Below are positions 18,791 through 30,876 of a DNA stretch of 64,000 nt, one piece after another. Where the stretch lies: positions 682,001-746,000 of the forward strand of contig NZ_PPEI02000001.1 of NCBI RefSeq assembly GCF_002899895.1, given 5' to 3'. Made by a program: the position numbers and the translations under genes. The notes below the pieces were generated by a model that worked only from the letters and a program-made list of their open reading frames with translations, made no database searches and was not told the DNA's origin. The first letter of the stretch is position 1. Each line of letters opens with the position of its first letter. The DNA is from Chryseobacterium oncorhynchi. GTDB lineage: Bacteria; Bacteroidota; Bacteroidia; Flavobacteriales; Weeksellaceae.

Positions 18791-18820
18791 TGAGACAGTC
18801 TCACTTTTGAGACAGTCTCA
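18791..18820. terminator. hairpin from two copies of TGAGACAGTCTCA
   Basis: The 13-nt near-palindrome TGAGACAGTCTCA occurs at 18791-18803 and again at 18808-18820 with 4 nt between. The copies can pair with each other with one central mismatch, or each can fold alone. The site lies between two convergent genes and is probably a bidirectional terminator, although the T run is weak. Confidence 0.55.
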
Positions 18821-18827
18821 TAGTAAA

Positions 18828-19157
18828 TTACTTAAAAATATACCCGTAATTAATAAGATGCAAAAGATTATCCCTTTCCGTGCTGTCCGGATTAGATTTT
18901 AAAAATAACGGTTTTCCACTGGTTACCTGGACTTCTGCTCCAGCCTCCCAGATTCTTTTACTATAGTTCCATAAATAAGTCTTAGCAATATTTCCCTGCT
19001 TTAAAAGTAAATCAACGGCAGCCTGCTTGGTATATTTTTCTGCTAAGCCAATAATGTAACCATCTCCTTTACTATTTTTTTTTCTAGTGTGGATTGCGTA
19101 ATGTGTAATTACGCCTCCGGAATCTAACCAAATTCCTGAAATTCTAAATTCTGCCAT
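18828..19157 (-). CDS. DUF3892-like protein, 109 aa
   Basis: The pattern FRISGIWLDSGGVITHYAIH near the N-terminus, then a helical middle and a second short beta region, resembles DUF3892, a family of small proteins of unknown function found in mobile and defence regions. Here it is convergent with the Cap4-STAND gene and precedes a membrane protein on the same strand (57-nt gap). No catalytic residues are evident. The family assignment is moderate. Confidence 0.6.
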   Translation of the reverse strand: MAEFRISGIWLDSGGVITHYAIHTRKKNSKGDGYIIGLAEKYTKQAAVDLLLKQGNIAKTYLWNYSKRIWEAGAEVQVTSGKPLFLKSNPDSTERDNLLHLINYGYIFK

Positions 19158-19214
19158 TTTTATAATTTTAATAAGATGTAAATATTTTCAATTTGTATGT
19201 TGTTATTCGTACTT

Positions 19215-19991
19215 TTATTCTACATAGAAAGAGTTCATTTCACCATTAGTACGGGAATAAACAAATATCATTTTCTTGCGGTCATCCTTAATAAAATAGT
19301 ATCCATTGGTCCTAAAAATTTCATATCTAGTTGTGTCCTCTTTTTTTAATATTGGTTCCTGCTGACCACTAAGCGTAATGTCCTTTCTGGGCTTCAGCTT
19401 CATGGTCTGCTCAGCATCCTTTCTAGCACGGACTTCGGCATAAAGAAATGCAATAATAATTGCAGCAACAACGCCAAGATTTTTAGGCCCTTTGAAATAT
19501 AGATAACAGGCTGCCACCGCAAAAACAAGGAATATGATAGTTGGCAATAACTCAAATTTGTAAGCCGAAAGCAGCACCCAAAATCCGCATAGTCCTAAGA
19601 GGACAGTTATTATAACGGCCGCATTTGTTATCCCCTTGATCACTTTTTGGTCAGATTGCCCGTCTTCTTCCTGATCATCAGCCTGTATAGTTTTCTTTTT
19701 GAGAATATCGGGAACTAAAATCCAAAGAAATAGCGATAGTAAAGATCCGATATAAATAATCGGCATTGCGTTCTGGTATAAAATCGTAAAAGAATCTTTT
19801 ACTTCAAAATATTCAAAATAATCGAATTTAAACCTATTCAGGTATTCCCAAATATAAAATAGCCCGAGCAGGGTCGCAATAAAGGTTAAGCTGACAATTT
19901 CCAATAATGGCTTGCTAATGCTCGGTTTGTAGGTACTGTTCAAGTCACTATCAACCTTGCGGATTTTTTCTCTTAAATTCTCTGAAATCAT
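19215..19991 (-). CDS. five-helix membrane protein, 258 aa
   Basis: I do not recognise this protein. Five hydrophobic segments are visible, near residues 25-48, 72-92, 122-145, 150-166 and 172-187, followed by a polar C-terminal domain of about 70 residues with a beta-rich ending (RYEIFRTNGYYFIKDDRKKM). Together with the DUF3892 gene it fills the gap between the STAND genes and Shedu. A membrane effector paired with a small cytosolic protein is a common defence layout, but this is a guess from context. Confidence 0.55.
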   Translation of the reverse strand: MISENLREKIRKVDSDLNSTYKPSISKPLLEIVSLTFIATLLGLFYIWEYLNRFKFDYFEYFEVKDSFTILYQNAMPIIYIGSLLSLFLWILVPDILKKKTIQADDQEEDGQSDQKVIKGITNAAVIITVLLGLCGFWVLLSAYKFELLPTIIFLVFAVAACYLYFKGPKNLGVVAAIIIAFLYAEVRARKDAEQTMKLKPRKDITLSGQQEPILKKEDTTRYEIFRTNGYYFIKDDRKKMIFVYSRTNGEMNSFYVE

Positions 19992-20159
19992 AGTATAGTT
20001 TAAATTTTTAGTTGTTTGTAAGGCAAATATCAGATTTGTGTGCGCAATCTATTGACACAGTTTAATTAAATGCATAAAACTAATTAACCTCATACTATTT
20101 GAAGTAGTCAATACTTACTCTATTGATAGTAGTAATCAAATCTTTCTCAATTTAAAAAA

Positions 20160-21386
20160 TTAAATTTTCCGAATTTGCTCGATTGTAAACTTTAATCTTT
20201 CCAGTAGATTATCATACGTAATAATGTCAACAATATTTTTATATTTTCTTTTTACTACTTCAAAATCATGCTTTTGTTCAGAAGATAGATTATTTTCGCG
20301 CCCCATAATGATTACTCCACCTGGGTTTGCAATCTTAATATCGAAACCGTCGGGCAATTGTGTCTCATATTTTGCACTTAGAACTTTCTCTCCTTCTACG
20401 CTCCAACGATTGAGATAATAAATGTATTTTTCAATTTGCATTACAGTTCCCGAAAGTTCTCTAAGAGGTATATAATTATCCCGGTAAACACCTTTAGTCA
20501 TAATGGCATTCTCGAAAGGTTTCTTTATCTCAATAATATCAACATATCCGTTTGAATCTACTAAAAGAATGTCAAGCTGTTTATCTTTTATTCCATCTGC
20601 TAATCTTGCTTTTATTGGAACCGATCTAAATGCGCATATATATTTTGGATAAAGTAATAAAATGATCTGCAAAATTTCTTCCTGCCACTGATGTTCGCTA
20701 TACGCATCTTCTTCCTTCAACATTTCTTGCAACTTTTCTAGGATCGTAAGATATTTTAAGAGTTCCATTTCTTGAAAAATCTTACTTAAATTTGTACCAT
20801 GTTTAGAAGTTTTTGCATCTATGTGTTTTTGAAAGAGCTTTTCAGCATCCTTTACATTATCCAAATAATTTCTTAAAACAGATGAAATTCGTGCCTCAAC
20901 ATATTTTCTTCTTTCATAGGAAGATGGAAAAAACTTTAAAAGCTTTTCGAACTCATTGACGGGAACTGCATTTGGATGATCACCACCTAAATATATATCA
21001 CTTTTAGATATATTCTTAATTACTTTGAAAACAGATACATCGGAATCTGCAACAAAAAATTTTGTTTTTACTAAAACTTCCTTACTTATAAATATATCGA
21101 AGTCATTTATGAGTATTCCTCTTTGAACTTTGTAATAATTACCTGTAACCTCAGCAAAATTAAAATGAGCACATGGTTCCAAATCTGGATCATTAAAATC
21201 ATCGATATCCATTTCTCCAATTAAATCTCCATTGCTTATTATATCTTTTTCTTCAAAATAAAAAGTCTTTTTAAGTCTCACGAAGCCTTTCGTTTTAATA
21301 GCATCTCTTATCCAATCTGTAGAATTTGCAAATTCAGCCGTATAACGCAAAACTAGCGCATTGTCATTTATTAAGAAATCAATCAT
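20160..21386 (-). CDS. sduA: Shedu-type antiphage nuclease (DUF4263)
   Basis: The C-terminal half matches the Shedu/DUF4263 PD-(D/E)xK nuclease: SEHQWQEEILQIILLLYPKY (about 230-249), then LDILLVDSNG (D272) and VDIIEIKKP (E286, K288). The N-terminal 200 residues are the variable domain, thought in studied members to sense or regulate. Shedu is a one-gene antiphage system that cuts DNA and forms oligomers. At 408 residues the length is usual. It has its own gap of more than 150 nt on each side, so it is probably transcribed alone. The nuclease motif looks intact. Confidence 0.85.
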   Translation of the reverse strand: MIDFLINDNALVLRYTAEFANSTDWIRDAIKTKGFVRLKKTFYFEEKDIISNGDLIGEMDIDDFNDPDLEPCAHFNFAEVTGNYYKVQRGILINDFDIFISKEVLVKTKFFVADSDVSVFKVIKNISKSDIYLGGDHPNAVPVNEFEKLLKFFPSSYERRKYVEARISSVLRNYLDNVKDAEKLFQKHIDAKTSKHGTNLSKIFQEMELLKYLTILEKLQEMLKEEDAYSEHQWQEEILQIILLLYPKYICAFRSVPIKARLADGIKDKQLDILLVDSNGYVDIIEIKKPFENAIMTKGVYRDNYIPLRELSGTVMQIEKYIYYLNRWSVEGEKVLSAKYETQLPDGFDIKIANPGGVIIMGRENNLSSEQKHDFEVVKRKYKNIVDIITYDNLLERLKFTIEQIRKI

Positions 21387-21610
21387 ACTCAGTTATCTTT
21401 ACATACTTTATATCACAAGTCTTCTTTTAGTTATTAATCGGAGAATCTCCTGTACAATCCATCTTTGTGAATAGTCGCAAAAAAATCTCTTGGACTCCAA
21501 AACCCTACATAAGTCAATTCTAATAGAACGCTTATGGTTACTGTATTATCATTAAAGTTATTTTCCAGGGATGATTTGTTGATCTTTCAGATTCATAGTT
21601 TCTGTTTTGC

Positions 21611-24185
<2,575 letters not shown>

Positions 24186-24189
<4 letters not shown>

Positions 24190-25424
24190 AATTTTTTATA
24201 TTTTAATTCCCAGTCAGGATGCCAACCGATTTCTGGTATATTCGATAGTTTTAGGAATGTACCATTACGTATATAACTATTCGAGGAGTTAAAAGAAAAA
24301 CCTTCTTGAAAATTGACTTCAATATTATGCATTATATAATCAAAAATTTTGATAGCCATCTCATTTTTCTCGATATCATCATACTCCTCCAGTTCTTTTA
24401 TTATAACCGTATCTACGTAACTTTGCCACCTATCCATACAGGCTTTTTGAAACGCCCTAAAATCTGGCTCAGTGAAGTCTCCTCCTCTTACAATGTGTGC
24501 CATTTCAATATCATGATATATGAAATCCAATACTGCATTTTCAATAAGTCTTTCTTTTGCAGATTTCTTACGATTGAGATCATAAATCTGTGCCACGAAT
24601 AATTCCTTCTTTACTTCCGAAAGACGCTTGAAATCAATTGTTCCTAAATCATCTTTTTTTCTAAAAACGGCATTAACAATGGCAGGATTAGCATTTACAA
24701 TAGATAACTTGGAATCGAAATCCTTTTTGGTAAATGTCGCTCCAATTTTTGTTCCCTGGAGCCATTTTGCCTTACTTCCGTTGAGTAACCATCCATACAT
24801 GGCGTCATATACAAATTCTTTTCTTGCTTGGGAATAGTTATCTGTTGTCATATGGGTTGCAATAAAAAATCTTTCCATTAAAGACTCCTTGTCTTCAATA
24901 GAAAGATTTTCTTTTATAACTCGAAACTTATCCTCCTTTGAAAGAACGAATTCAATAAGTTTAATAATGGGTTTGATTGATTTTCCTGCATCTTCGTTTG
25001 AAGATTGTAAACTTTGTAGCTTAGCTTTCTGCCTATCTAATAGCAACTTAATATCTTGTATTACCTCGTCAAAGGAGCCAGTAAGAATTCTTCTCAGCAA
25101 AGAATGGTCTGCAATTTTTTTATTGGTCGAACATATAAATTTCGTCGAATCATTAAAAATACCGCTTTCAAGCTTTTCAATCCATATTTGTAAGGTTCTC
25201 CACAATGATTTACTAGTATCCTCAAATGTAGTTCCATTAGGTGCTATACTATGCTTTGATTGGATTGTTACCAAGACAAGGTCTTCGTCAGTCTGAACAG
25301 CAACATCGTCAACTTGCTCAATAGAAACCACATCCGTTATATTATCGAGAGTAGCTAAAAGAACCAAAGCCTTTTCAAATTGAAAAAGAAAACCTGATAT
25401 TGAACCAGAGGCTGAATCGGACAT
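24186..25424 (-). CDS. ABC-3C CTD protein with nuclease-like N-terminus
   Basis: The N-terminal 60 residues show a Cap4-like restriction-endonuclease pattern: SGFLFQFEKAL, then SIEQVDDVAVQ (E36, D39/D40) and TIQSKHS (Q55, K57). The rest is helical and ends in an ABC-3C C-terminal domain-like region. In ABC-3C systems such a protein is the predicted effector that the DUF3732 ATPase controls. It is first in the operon, and its stop overlaps the next start (ATGA). A nuclease effector is the simplest reading; biochemical proof for this subtype is not known to me. Confidence 0.75.
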
Positions 25425-25857
25425 AGATTAAATATGGTTGTTAATTTGTACTAAAATAAACATTTTTAAGAGATTAGACAAAAACTTCGCATGTGAAGAT
25501 CCTACTTAATGTCGTGTGCTGATAAATATTAATCATATATACTATTTTAAGTAGTAAATATAAGTTAATAGCATTTACTAAAATTATGGTTATCCGTAAC
25601 GAATGTGACTTACCACATCATAAACCACAAAACCAACATTTCTTCTATATAAAACTGGATAATACTTTCCTCATTATAACTTTCATTAATTATCGCAGTT
25701 TGCCGAATGCCCCATGTGATCGCTTCACATCGAACGCCCTACAAAGTCTGCTTGGATACACCAAAAAGGATTAGAGTCGAAAAAACACAATCTATTAATC
25801 AATCACACATTTCTAATATTTTTTCAATATCAGCAAGAAATTGCTTCGATGATAATA

Positions 25858-25870
25858 CAGTCAAGTTCAC
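25858..25870 (+). other. tRNA-3'-end-like scar (CAGTCAAGTTCAC)
   Basis: The word shares GTCAAGTTCAC with 31509-31519 and resembles TGTCGAGGTCAC at 7225-7236. All three precede a terminator hairpin within about 11 nt. Upstream, TTCGATGAT (25845-25853) looks like a decayed T loop. This fits the remnant of a tRNA gene end used by an integrase, but no complete tRNA is present. Confidence 0.4.
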
Positions 25871-25880
25871 ACACAGCGAA

Positions 25881-25916
25881 ATGGCACCAACTGTCTTCAG
25901 TTGGCGCTATTTTTTA
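25881..25916 (+). terminator. rho-independent terminator-like hairpin
   Basis: ATGGCACCAACTG (25881-25893) pairs with CAGTTGGCGCTAT (25898-25910) with a single mismatch and a TCTT loop, followed by a T run. No intact gene ends just upstream, so it may have been the terminator of a lost tRNA gene. Confidence 0.7.
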
Positions 25917-26038
25917 TTACTTTGATAACAGAATAAGGCAGATTAATGTTTTTTAGACTCCAATGGAACCCAACCTTTTAACGCTTCAAAAATTGTCATC
26001 AATAAAGGAAAACTAAATTCATTTGTTAGCCACAGTGG

Positions 26039-26775
26039 TTACTCATCTATTGATACAATCGTCCAGCCAGCTTCCCTAAATTTTTCAACATCCTGTGCCA
26101 CACTCTCTCTTCTACAGCAAAACAAAGAAAATCCGTGGGCCGTGAAAAGCCTACGTACATCATTTTTAATGTTTCATTCGATCTTACTTTGTTTAAATGA
26201 GAAAAATCCTGCTTCTGAAAGAATAAAGGATTTTGGCCCTTAAAATCCGGTCTTTTCTTGTTCCCTTGACAAACACCTTTAGCTTTGCAAGCTCAGTTGT
26301 ATGGTAATCCGTCTCTATATACTTCTCTCTTGCTCTTGAGTAGTTGAATTAAAGAAGATTTACGGAATTTTTTGGGAGAATCACCGATTGGATTAACTCT
26401 CTCAATTCGTAAAATTCTAATGATTCCATTCAATAGAGATTTACGGACAGCTTCAAAAGTTGGCTTGTTGCGGTCAAACAAAAAAATATACTTCCTCAAA
26501 CAGTCAAAATCTTCCCTGTTCTGCTTAATCTCCCTTGAATATTCTGGAAAAAGCTTCTAAGATACCATCTTCCTTGTCGGTTGTCCATACAATGATATGA
26601 AATCCTCTCTCAATATTCTTAGTATTTTGATGTAGTCCAAATTCTTAATAAGTCCTACATATTTTTCCTTTAGTTTCGTAGCTTCGGTTTCATTACGGTA
26701 AATAAGTAGATGCGGCGGAACCGAAAGCAAAGTATCAACTTCCCTTAGTGATTCAGCCCAAACCTTGCCAACCAA
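26039..26775 (-). pseudogene. UvrD-type helicase remnant (C-terminal part, frameshifted)
   Basis: Several short minus-strand frames can be joined across frameshifts and stops. The ending includes LKMMYVGFSRPTDFLCFAVEE and stops at AGWTIVSIDE, a pattern of the C-terminal helicase domain of UvrD-like proteins that accompany OLD-type nucleases in Gabija-like systems. Upstream frames contain HLLIYRNETEATKLKEKY and YHTTELAKLKVF. Everything N-terminal, including the P-loop, is missing. It is a decayed gene and cannot make a helicase. The link to the OLD fragment near 30.3 kb, on the opposite strand, is suggestive but not proven. Confidence 0.7.
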
Positions 26776-26950
26776 GTTAAAAGATGAAATTCAACCTATG
26801 TTTGATTTTATGTTTGAAGCCGGAAACTTAATAGGAAAAATAGGATTTTTTGAAGCTTTACAATTTAATCCTTTGTCCGACGATCCAGAAGAACAAATCT
26901 TCGAATTCAACATGAAGAAAAAGAAAAAAAGAAAAACAAATAAAAATTAA
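26765..26950 (+). CDS. doubtful small protein, 61 aa
   Basis: This frame gives an acidic to basic peptide with a plausible composition (EIQPMFDFMFEAGNLIGK, then a Lys-rich tail), and it overlaps the start of the helicase remnant by 11 nt. I do not recognise it. It may be the 3' part of another broken gene. It is listed because its amino-acid composition is more protein-like than the neighbouring shadows. Confidence 0.3.
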   Translation: MPTKLKDEIQPMFDFMFEAGNLIGKIGFFEALQFNPLSDDPEEQIFEFNMKKKKKRKTNKN

Positions 26951-27057
26951 TTCAAGAATGGCATTAAAGAATCTAACTCACTATGTTCCAATTGTAATTT
27001 TTTTACCAAATATAATTTTATAATTATCAAATGATATTGATAGTCAATAAAATGAAT

Positions 27058-28179
27058 TCATTTCCGAAGTTCCAAAATTCCTACTTCTACTTTATTCATT
27101 GGAAAGCGAAAAAAGACAGCAAAAAATTCTTCATATTCATTTGTATCGAAAGACACCGAAGTTTCTTCACCTGGAAGTAAGGTACGCCGATTATCAAGTA
27201 AATTTATAGCGTTGTTTTGCACATCTAAAAGAGCAAACTTATCAGGATCTAAAACAAAAGCGATTTCAGAATTATTTTTTATTTCAAAATTTAGCATGTT
27301 GTCAGATACCGTTATTTCATAGGAGATTTCGGAATCTTTTATTGTTTCATAACTCACCCACTGATAATCAAATTCAATGTTAAGTAATTTAAAAACCAGG
27401 CGATCAACATCAGTATAAGGATCAAGAGTATCTATGGCATGTGTTCCTCTATATCCAATTTTACTTCTAAGTTCGATAGCATTTTTTATAGCAATATAAA
27501 CGTTGTCTTTAAAGGCCTCTTTAAATCTACTATTTTTAATATCACTATCTTTTGCTATAAAATCATTCTCTTTCAAGTATCCAGTGATGCAAACTTCACC
27601 TTTGCAATCTAGTTCATTTCCTTTATCTTCCCCACATTCGTGATACTTGTCCTTTTTTTTGGCATTCTTACCTTTTCCAGTTCTGGTTCTAGTCCTACAA
27701 GTAGTTTTACTAAATGGCAACAAGCGTTTTTCAAAATGTAACAAAAGCCAAAACTCAAATGAACGCGAAGAGAATGCAATATTGACCAATTTCGCATCTA
27801 CTGGCTGTTTTGCAAGTTCAAACGCTTCCTCTAACGCTGGGTGTTCATCTCTGTCAAATATAGCCCATGCTTCACCATGAACTTTCAATGACTCCCTAGC
27901 TTTCCATACATACTCTAAAGGCTGAGCTTTAAAGTCTAATGGCACAAAATTATGTTGTGGCTCAACTTCAACTTCTATAATATTCCTTCGTTTCGCTGCT
28001 GGGCGTTTATAGCTCTGTTCATTTTCCTCTTCATAATTTTGTATCGGAGGAATGGGTGAAATCTCTATTACGTAATCAGGTACTTTCTTTTGGACCTCTT
28101 CACGTAAATCCGCGAAATATTGTGGCTCTGTAACAGTTCCCTCACAAAAAATAGTCAAGGATTTAAAAATGGGTCTCAT
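27058..28179 (-). CDS. rloB: RloB-like nuclease-associated protein
   Basis: The start SLTIFCEGTVTEPQYFADL and the later AWAIFDRDEHPAL and SRSFEFWLLLHFE are the conserved blocks of RloB, a TOPRIM-like fold with acidic residues (E in CEGTVTE, D in FDRDEH). RloB proteins accompany an AAA ATPase in phage-exclusion systems such as AbiL and in type I restriction loci. A C-terminal addition of about 120 residues (beta-rich) is longer than the minimal family. The start overlaps the stop of the ATPase gene by 1 nt, so the two form one translation-coupled unit. Confidence 0.8.
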   Translation of the reverse strand: MRPIFKSLTIFCEGTVTEPQYFADLREEVQKKVPDYVIEISPIPPIQNYEEENEQSYKRPAAKRRNIIEVEVEPQHNFVPLDFKAQPLEYVWKARESLKVHGEAWAIFDRDEHPALEEAFELAKQPVDAKLVNIAFSSRSFEFWLLLHFEKRLLPFSKTTCRTRTRTGKGKNAKKKDKYHECGEDKGNELDCKGEVCITGYLKENDFIAKDSDIKNSRFKEAFKDNVYIAIKNAIELRSKIGYRGTHAIDTLDPYTDVDRLVFKLLNIEFDYQWVSYETIKDSEISYEITVSDNMLNFEIKNNSEIAFVLDPDKFALLDVQNNAINLLDNRRTLLPGEETSVSFDTNEYEEFFAVFFRFPMNKVEVGILELRK

Positions 28180-29477
28180 TAAGAAAATATTTTATCTAAG
28201 TTTGGAATTTTAGGCAAACCACCAAATTTTCCAGCCATATACCATTTTTCAAAGGGAGTATCTTCTCGAAGACCATCAAAATCACTTAAACAAAACAATT
28301 CACTTACTCCAATATCATTCTTTTCTGTTAACCATATTTGGTCTTTCCTAAAAAGTTCTTCATCCAATAAAGTTACGTCATGTGTATTAAAAATAAGCTG
28401 AGCACCATTTTTATTTATTTTTTCAGAAAGAAATAGTTGAACAAGCATTTTTGTAATATAAGGATGGAGACTGGAGTCTAATTCATCTACAATTAAAACC
28501 TGTCCTTTTCTTAATGCATTTAAAATGTTAGTTCCAATTGTAAATAAAGTCTGTGTACCTTTAGACTCATTATCATGCGGCACTAATACTTTTGCCTCCT
28601 TAATTCGAACTCCGTTGTTATATAAGGCGTGTCCATAATGCAATTGAATTTTCTTTTCTGTCTTAGTGCGGATTGCCCTTGTCACGCCTTGATAATTAAT
28701 AGTGTTTTTATCCTCTACCTCCTCTATATCTAAATCAAATATTTTTGTATCAGCTACAATGAAGAGTCTCTCCAAATCTTTCTTCAATTGATTGTCACTT
28801 AGTAAAATTTTTGCTGCTTTGTCTCGTAGCGTATCGGAATAGTTCTCTCTACATACCTCAAGATTGTATGTATCGCGAAAATAGATATAAACCTTAGATA
28901 AAAGATCATGGGGCTCCTCTCCAAACTTAGAAAGTAACAATTGATTACTAAAAACCGAATACTTTTTTTTGTCGACAGTAAGTTCTTCTATTTCAATTTC
29001 AGTTCCTTGATTTACTTCTTCAACTTTCTGGATATTGGATTTTCGTTTAAAAATTTTTCGTGGTCTCTTTTCTGGATAATAGATTAGATCCTCTTCAATT
29101 ATTCTTGAAAAAGCTACTGCCACGGAATACTGATATCGAATATTTTCGGGACCTAAAAAATTAATTCTATATCTCGTGGGCTCGGCCATTTTCTTTAAAT
29201 CAAAAGAAAATGAATTATAAATTCCTACAGGAGAGCCTAACTTTGGCTGCTTTACAATGTAATTGATAAAATCAGTCAAAGCTGTTAGTAGGTTTGATTT
29301 ACCTGAAGCATTTGGACCATAAATAACTGAAACTTTTGAAGTTCTAAAAAGTTCATCCATATTGTTTGCTACTCTATGGATGTTAGAAGATTTTAGTTTG
29401 CTCGTTTCTGCGGTCATAGTTAAAGTCGCTTCATCCTGAAACGATTTATAATTTGTAATGCTAAAATCTAAAATCAT
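28179..29477 (-). CDS. AAA-family ATPase partner of RloB (RloA/AbiL-type)
   Basis: The protein starts LDFSITNYKSFQDEATLTM, the usual opening of RecF/OLD-like ABC ATPases, with P-loop YGPNASGKS (about residues 53-61) and, late, LIVDELDSSLHP followed by LIFNTHDVTLL, the Walker B and D-loop/H-motif pattern. I chose the ATG at 29477; the upstream in-frame ATG at 29519 adds 14 residues without family character. With RloB it makes a two-gene ATPase-nuclease-like pair, which in studied relatives blocks phage growth by an abortive mechanism. A Gly/Lys-rich end (KWYMAGKFGGLPKI) is typical of this group. Confidence 0.8.
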   Translation of the reverse strand: MILDFSITNYKSFQDEATLTMTAETSKLKSSNIHRVANNMDELFRTSKVSVIYGPNASGKSNLLTALTDFINYIVKQPKLGSPVGIYNSFSFDLKKMAEPTRYRINFLGPENIRYQYSVAVAFSRIIEEDLIYYPEKRPRKIFKRKSNIQKVEEVNQGTEIEIEELTVDKKKYSVFSNQLLLSKFGEEPHDLLSKVYIYFRDTYNLEVCRENYSDTLRDKAAKILLSDNQLKKDLERLFIVADTKIFDLDIEEVEDKNTINYQGVTRAIRTKTEKKIQLHYGHALYNNGVRIKEAKVLVPHDNESKGTQTLFTIGTNILNALRKGQVLIVDELDSSLHPYITKMLVQLFLSEKINKNGAQLIFNTHDVTLLDEELFRKDQIWLTEKNDIGVSELFCLSDFDGLREDTPFEKWYMAGKFGGLPKIPNLDKIFS

Positions 29478-29705
29478 AAATGCGGTAATTTTATTCAAAA
29501 ATAGCAATTTAAATTTCATATTTTACATATTAAATAGATAAAATTGTTTTTTATTTACATTTTTCGACACTTAAACAAACAAGTAGAGACTTACAACAAA
29601 AAAAATATATCAAAAAATGTACATTATTTTTGAAATTATGTCAGGAAACTTTGAGCCAATTAATATAACATTATCACCGTTCCTTATAAAAATGAGTTGA
29701 AGTAG

Positions 29706-30335
29706 TCTATTTTAACGAAAACTAATCTGCAAGAAGACGATTTAAGAGGTCTGGCTAAAATTATGGCTTTTATGTGTGCAGTTAGCATACTTTTAGTACT
29801 AATGAATTTCTATTGGTTCTGTTATTCCTTTTTCCTCCAGCAAGGATGGACTCTTGAAATTATCGAAAAAATTCTAAAGAACTTCCAGAGAACCTCTGGT
29901 TTATTTAATAACACGTTATTAAGCAAGCTATCTGCCTTGATTTTGCTGGCATTAAGCTGTCTAGGTACGAAAGGTGTAAAAAACGAAAAAATCAAATGGA
30001 AAAATATTTACACATGCCTAATATTAGGCACATTCCTCTATCTTATGAATTTTCCGCTACTTCAAATTTCCAGTTCATTATATATGGTCACGATCTCAGC
30101 AGGTTTTATATTACTCATGGTCGCTGGACTATGGATGAGCAGGCTCCTTAAAAGCAGGTTGATGGATGATCCCTTCAATAATGAGAATGAAAGTTTTATG
30201 CAAGAAACCCGTCTTATTGAAAACGAGTATTCAGTCAATCTTCCAACAAAATTCTACTATAAGGGGAAATGGAATGATGGTTGGATCTCTGTTGTCAACG
30301 TTTTCAGGGCATCAATTGTACTAGGAACACCCGGC
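29706..30335 (+). pseudogene. mobC: MobC-type coupling protein fragment (YWFCY domain), fused to OLD remnant
   Basis: The frame encodes LQEDDLRGLAKIMAFM and NFYWFCYSFFLQQGW, the N-terminal membrane domain (YWFCY) of Bacteroidota MobC/VirD4-type coupling proteins, with hydrophobic stretches near residues 5-25, 52-68, 84-103 and 107-125 (counted from the ATG at 29763). It ends at VLGTPGKGAI, exactly where the Walker A GTPGxGKS should be, and then continues out of frame into a different gene. No conserved ATG precedes LQEDDL, so the start is also damaged. It is a leftover of a conjugative element. Confidence 0.8.
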
Positions 30336-30853
30336 AAAGGTGCCATTTGAAAACTTGATTCTATTGGATAATAATGCATATACGATAGGAAATATATTCG
30401 AATCCAGAGCTGCTGAAAACTTTATTCAGGATACAACAAATCGCACTTTATTAACCCAGGCTGATATAGAATCAAAAAGAAAACAATTACAGCGCTATCT
30501 TGATAGTACAAAATCTCAACTTTTCTATGCTAAGAGCTGCTTGTTTGTAGAGGGGCTAGCGGAAGAATTGCCACTTACTGCATTCTGCCAGGTATGTGGT
30601 TTTCACCTTGAAGATTATAGAATAGAAATGGTTAATGTATATGGCATTAGCTTTTATCCATTTATGTTTTTGTTTAATAGTAGTAACTCCAAAAAGCGTT
30701 TACCAAAAAAAGTTGCGATACTTACTGATGACGACCGCTAAACAGGGAGAATTCGAAACTGACCATACAGACCTTCCTAAGCTGTTAGGCAGGAAACCTA
30801 CTACACTTAACTCATATTTAAACTCGGTGTATTTCAAGGATGCAACTATTTAA
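30325..30853 (+). pseudogene. OLD-family nuclease remnant (C-terminal TOPRIM part)
   Basis: After the coupling-protein fragment the next frame reads VPFENLILLDNNAYTIGNI, KSCLFVEGLAEELPLTAF and VNVYGISFYPFMFLF, the TOPRIM region of OLD-type ATP-dependent endonucleases (GajA-like), including the Glu of FVEG and the acidic VAILTDDDR. A stop interrupts after TDDDR at 30739-30741; a further 35 codons in another frame may be decayed tail. The N-terminal ATPase domain is missing. The junction lies within about 20 nt around 30330, showing a deletion or recombination between two elements. Confidence 0.75.
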
Positions 30854-30876
30854 ATGTAAGAAAAGGATCATTTTTG

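Larger units (their letters stand above)
25425..26038. other. degenerate intergenic region
   Basis: No intact gene is supported in this roughly 600-bp stretch, although small unsupported frames exist. It contains the tRNA-like scar at 25858-25870 and a terminator hairpin at 25881-25916, and leads into the helicase remnant. Confidence 0.5.

Noticed and set aside
24889-25296. A 135-aa plus-strand protein
   Set aside because: It is the reverse-frame shadow of the ABC-3C CTD gene. The minus strand has the conserved motifs.
26039-30853. An intact Gabija system made of an OLD nuclease and a UvrD helicase
   Set aside because: Both parts are truncated and frameshifted, lie on opposite strands and lack their ATPase N-termini. 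They cannot be functional.
30635-30853. A separate 72-aa gene after the OLD fragment
   Set aside because: Its first half is an out-of-frame reading of the TOPRIM region. Only the tail could be decayed coding sequence, and it is included in the pseudogene.
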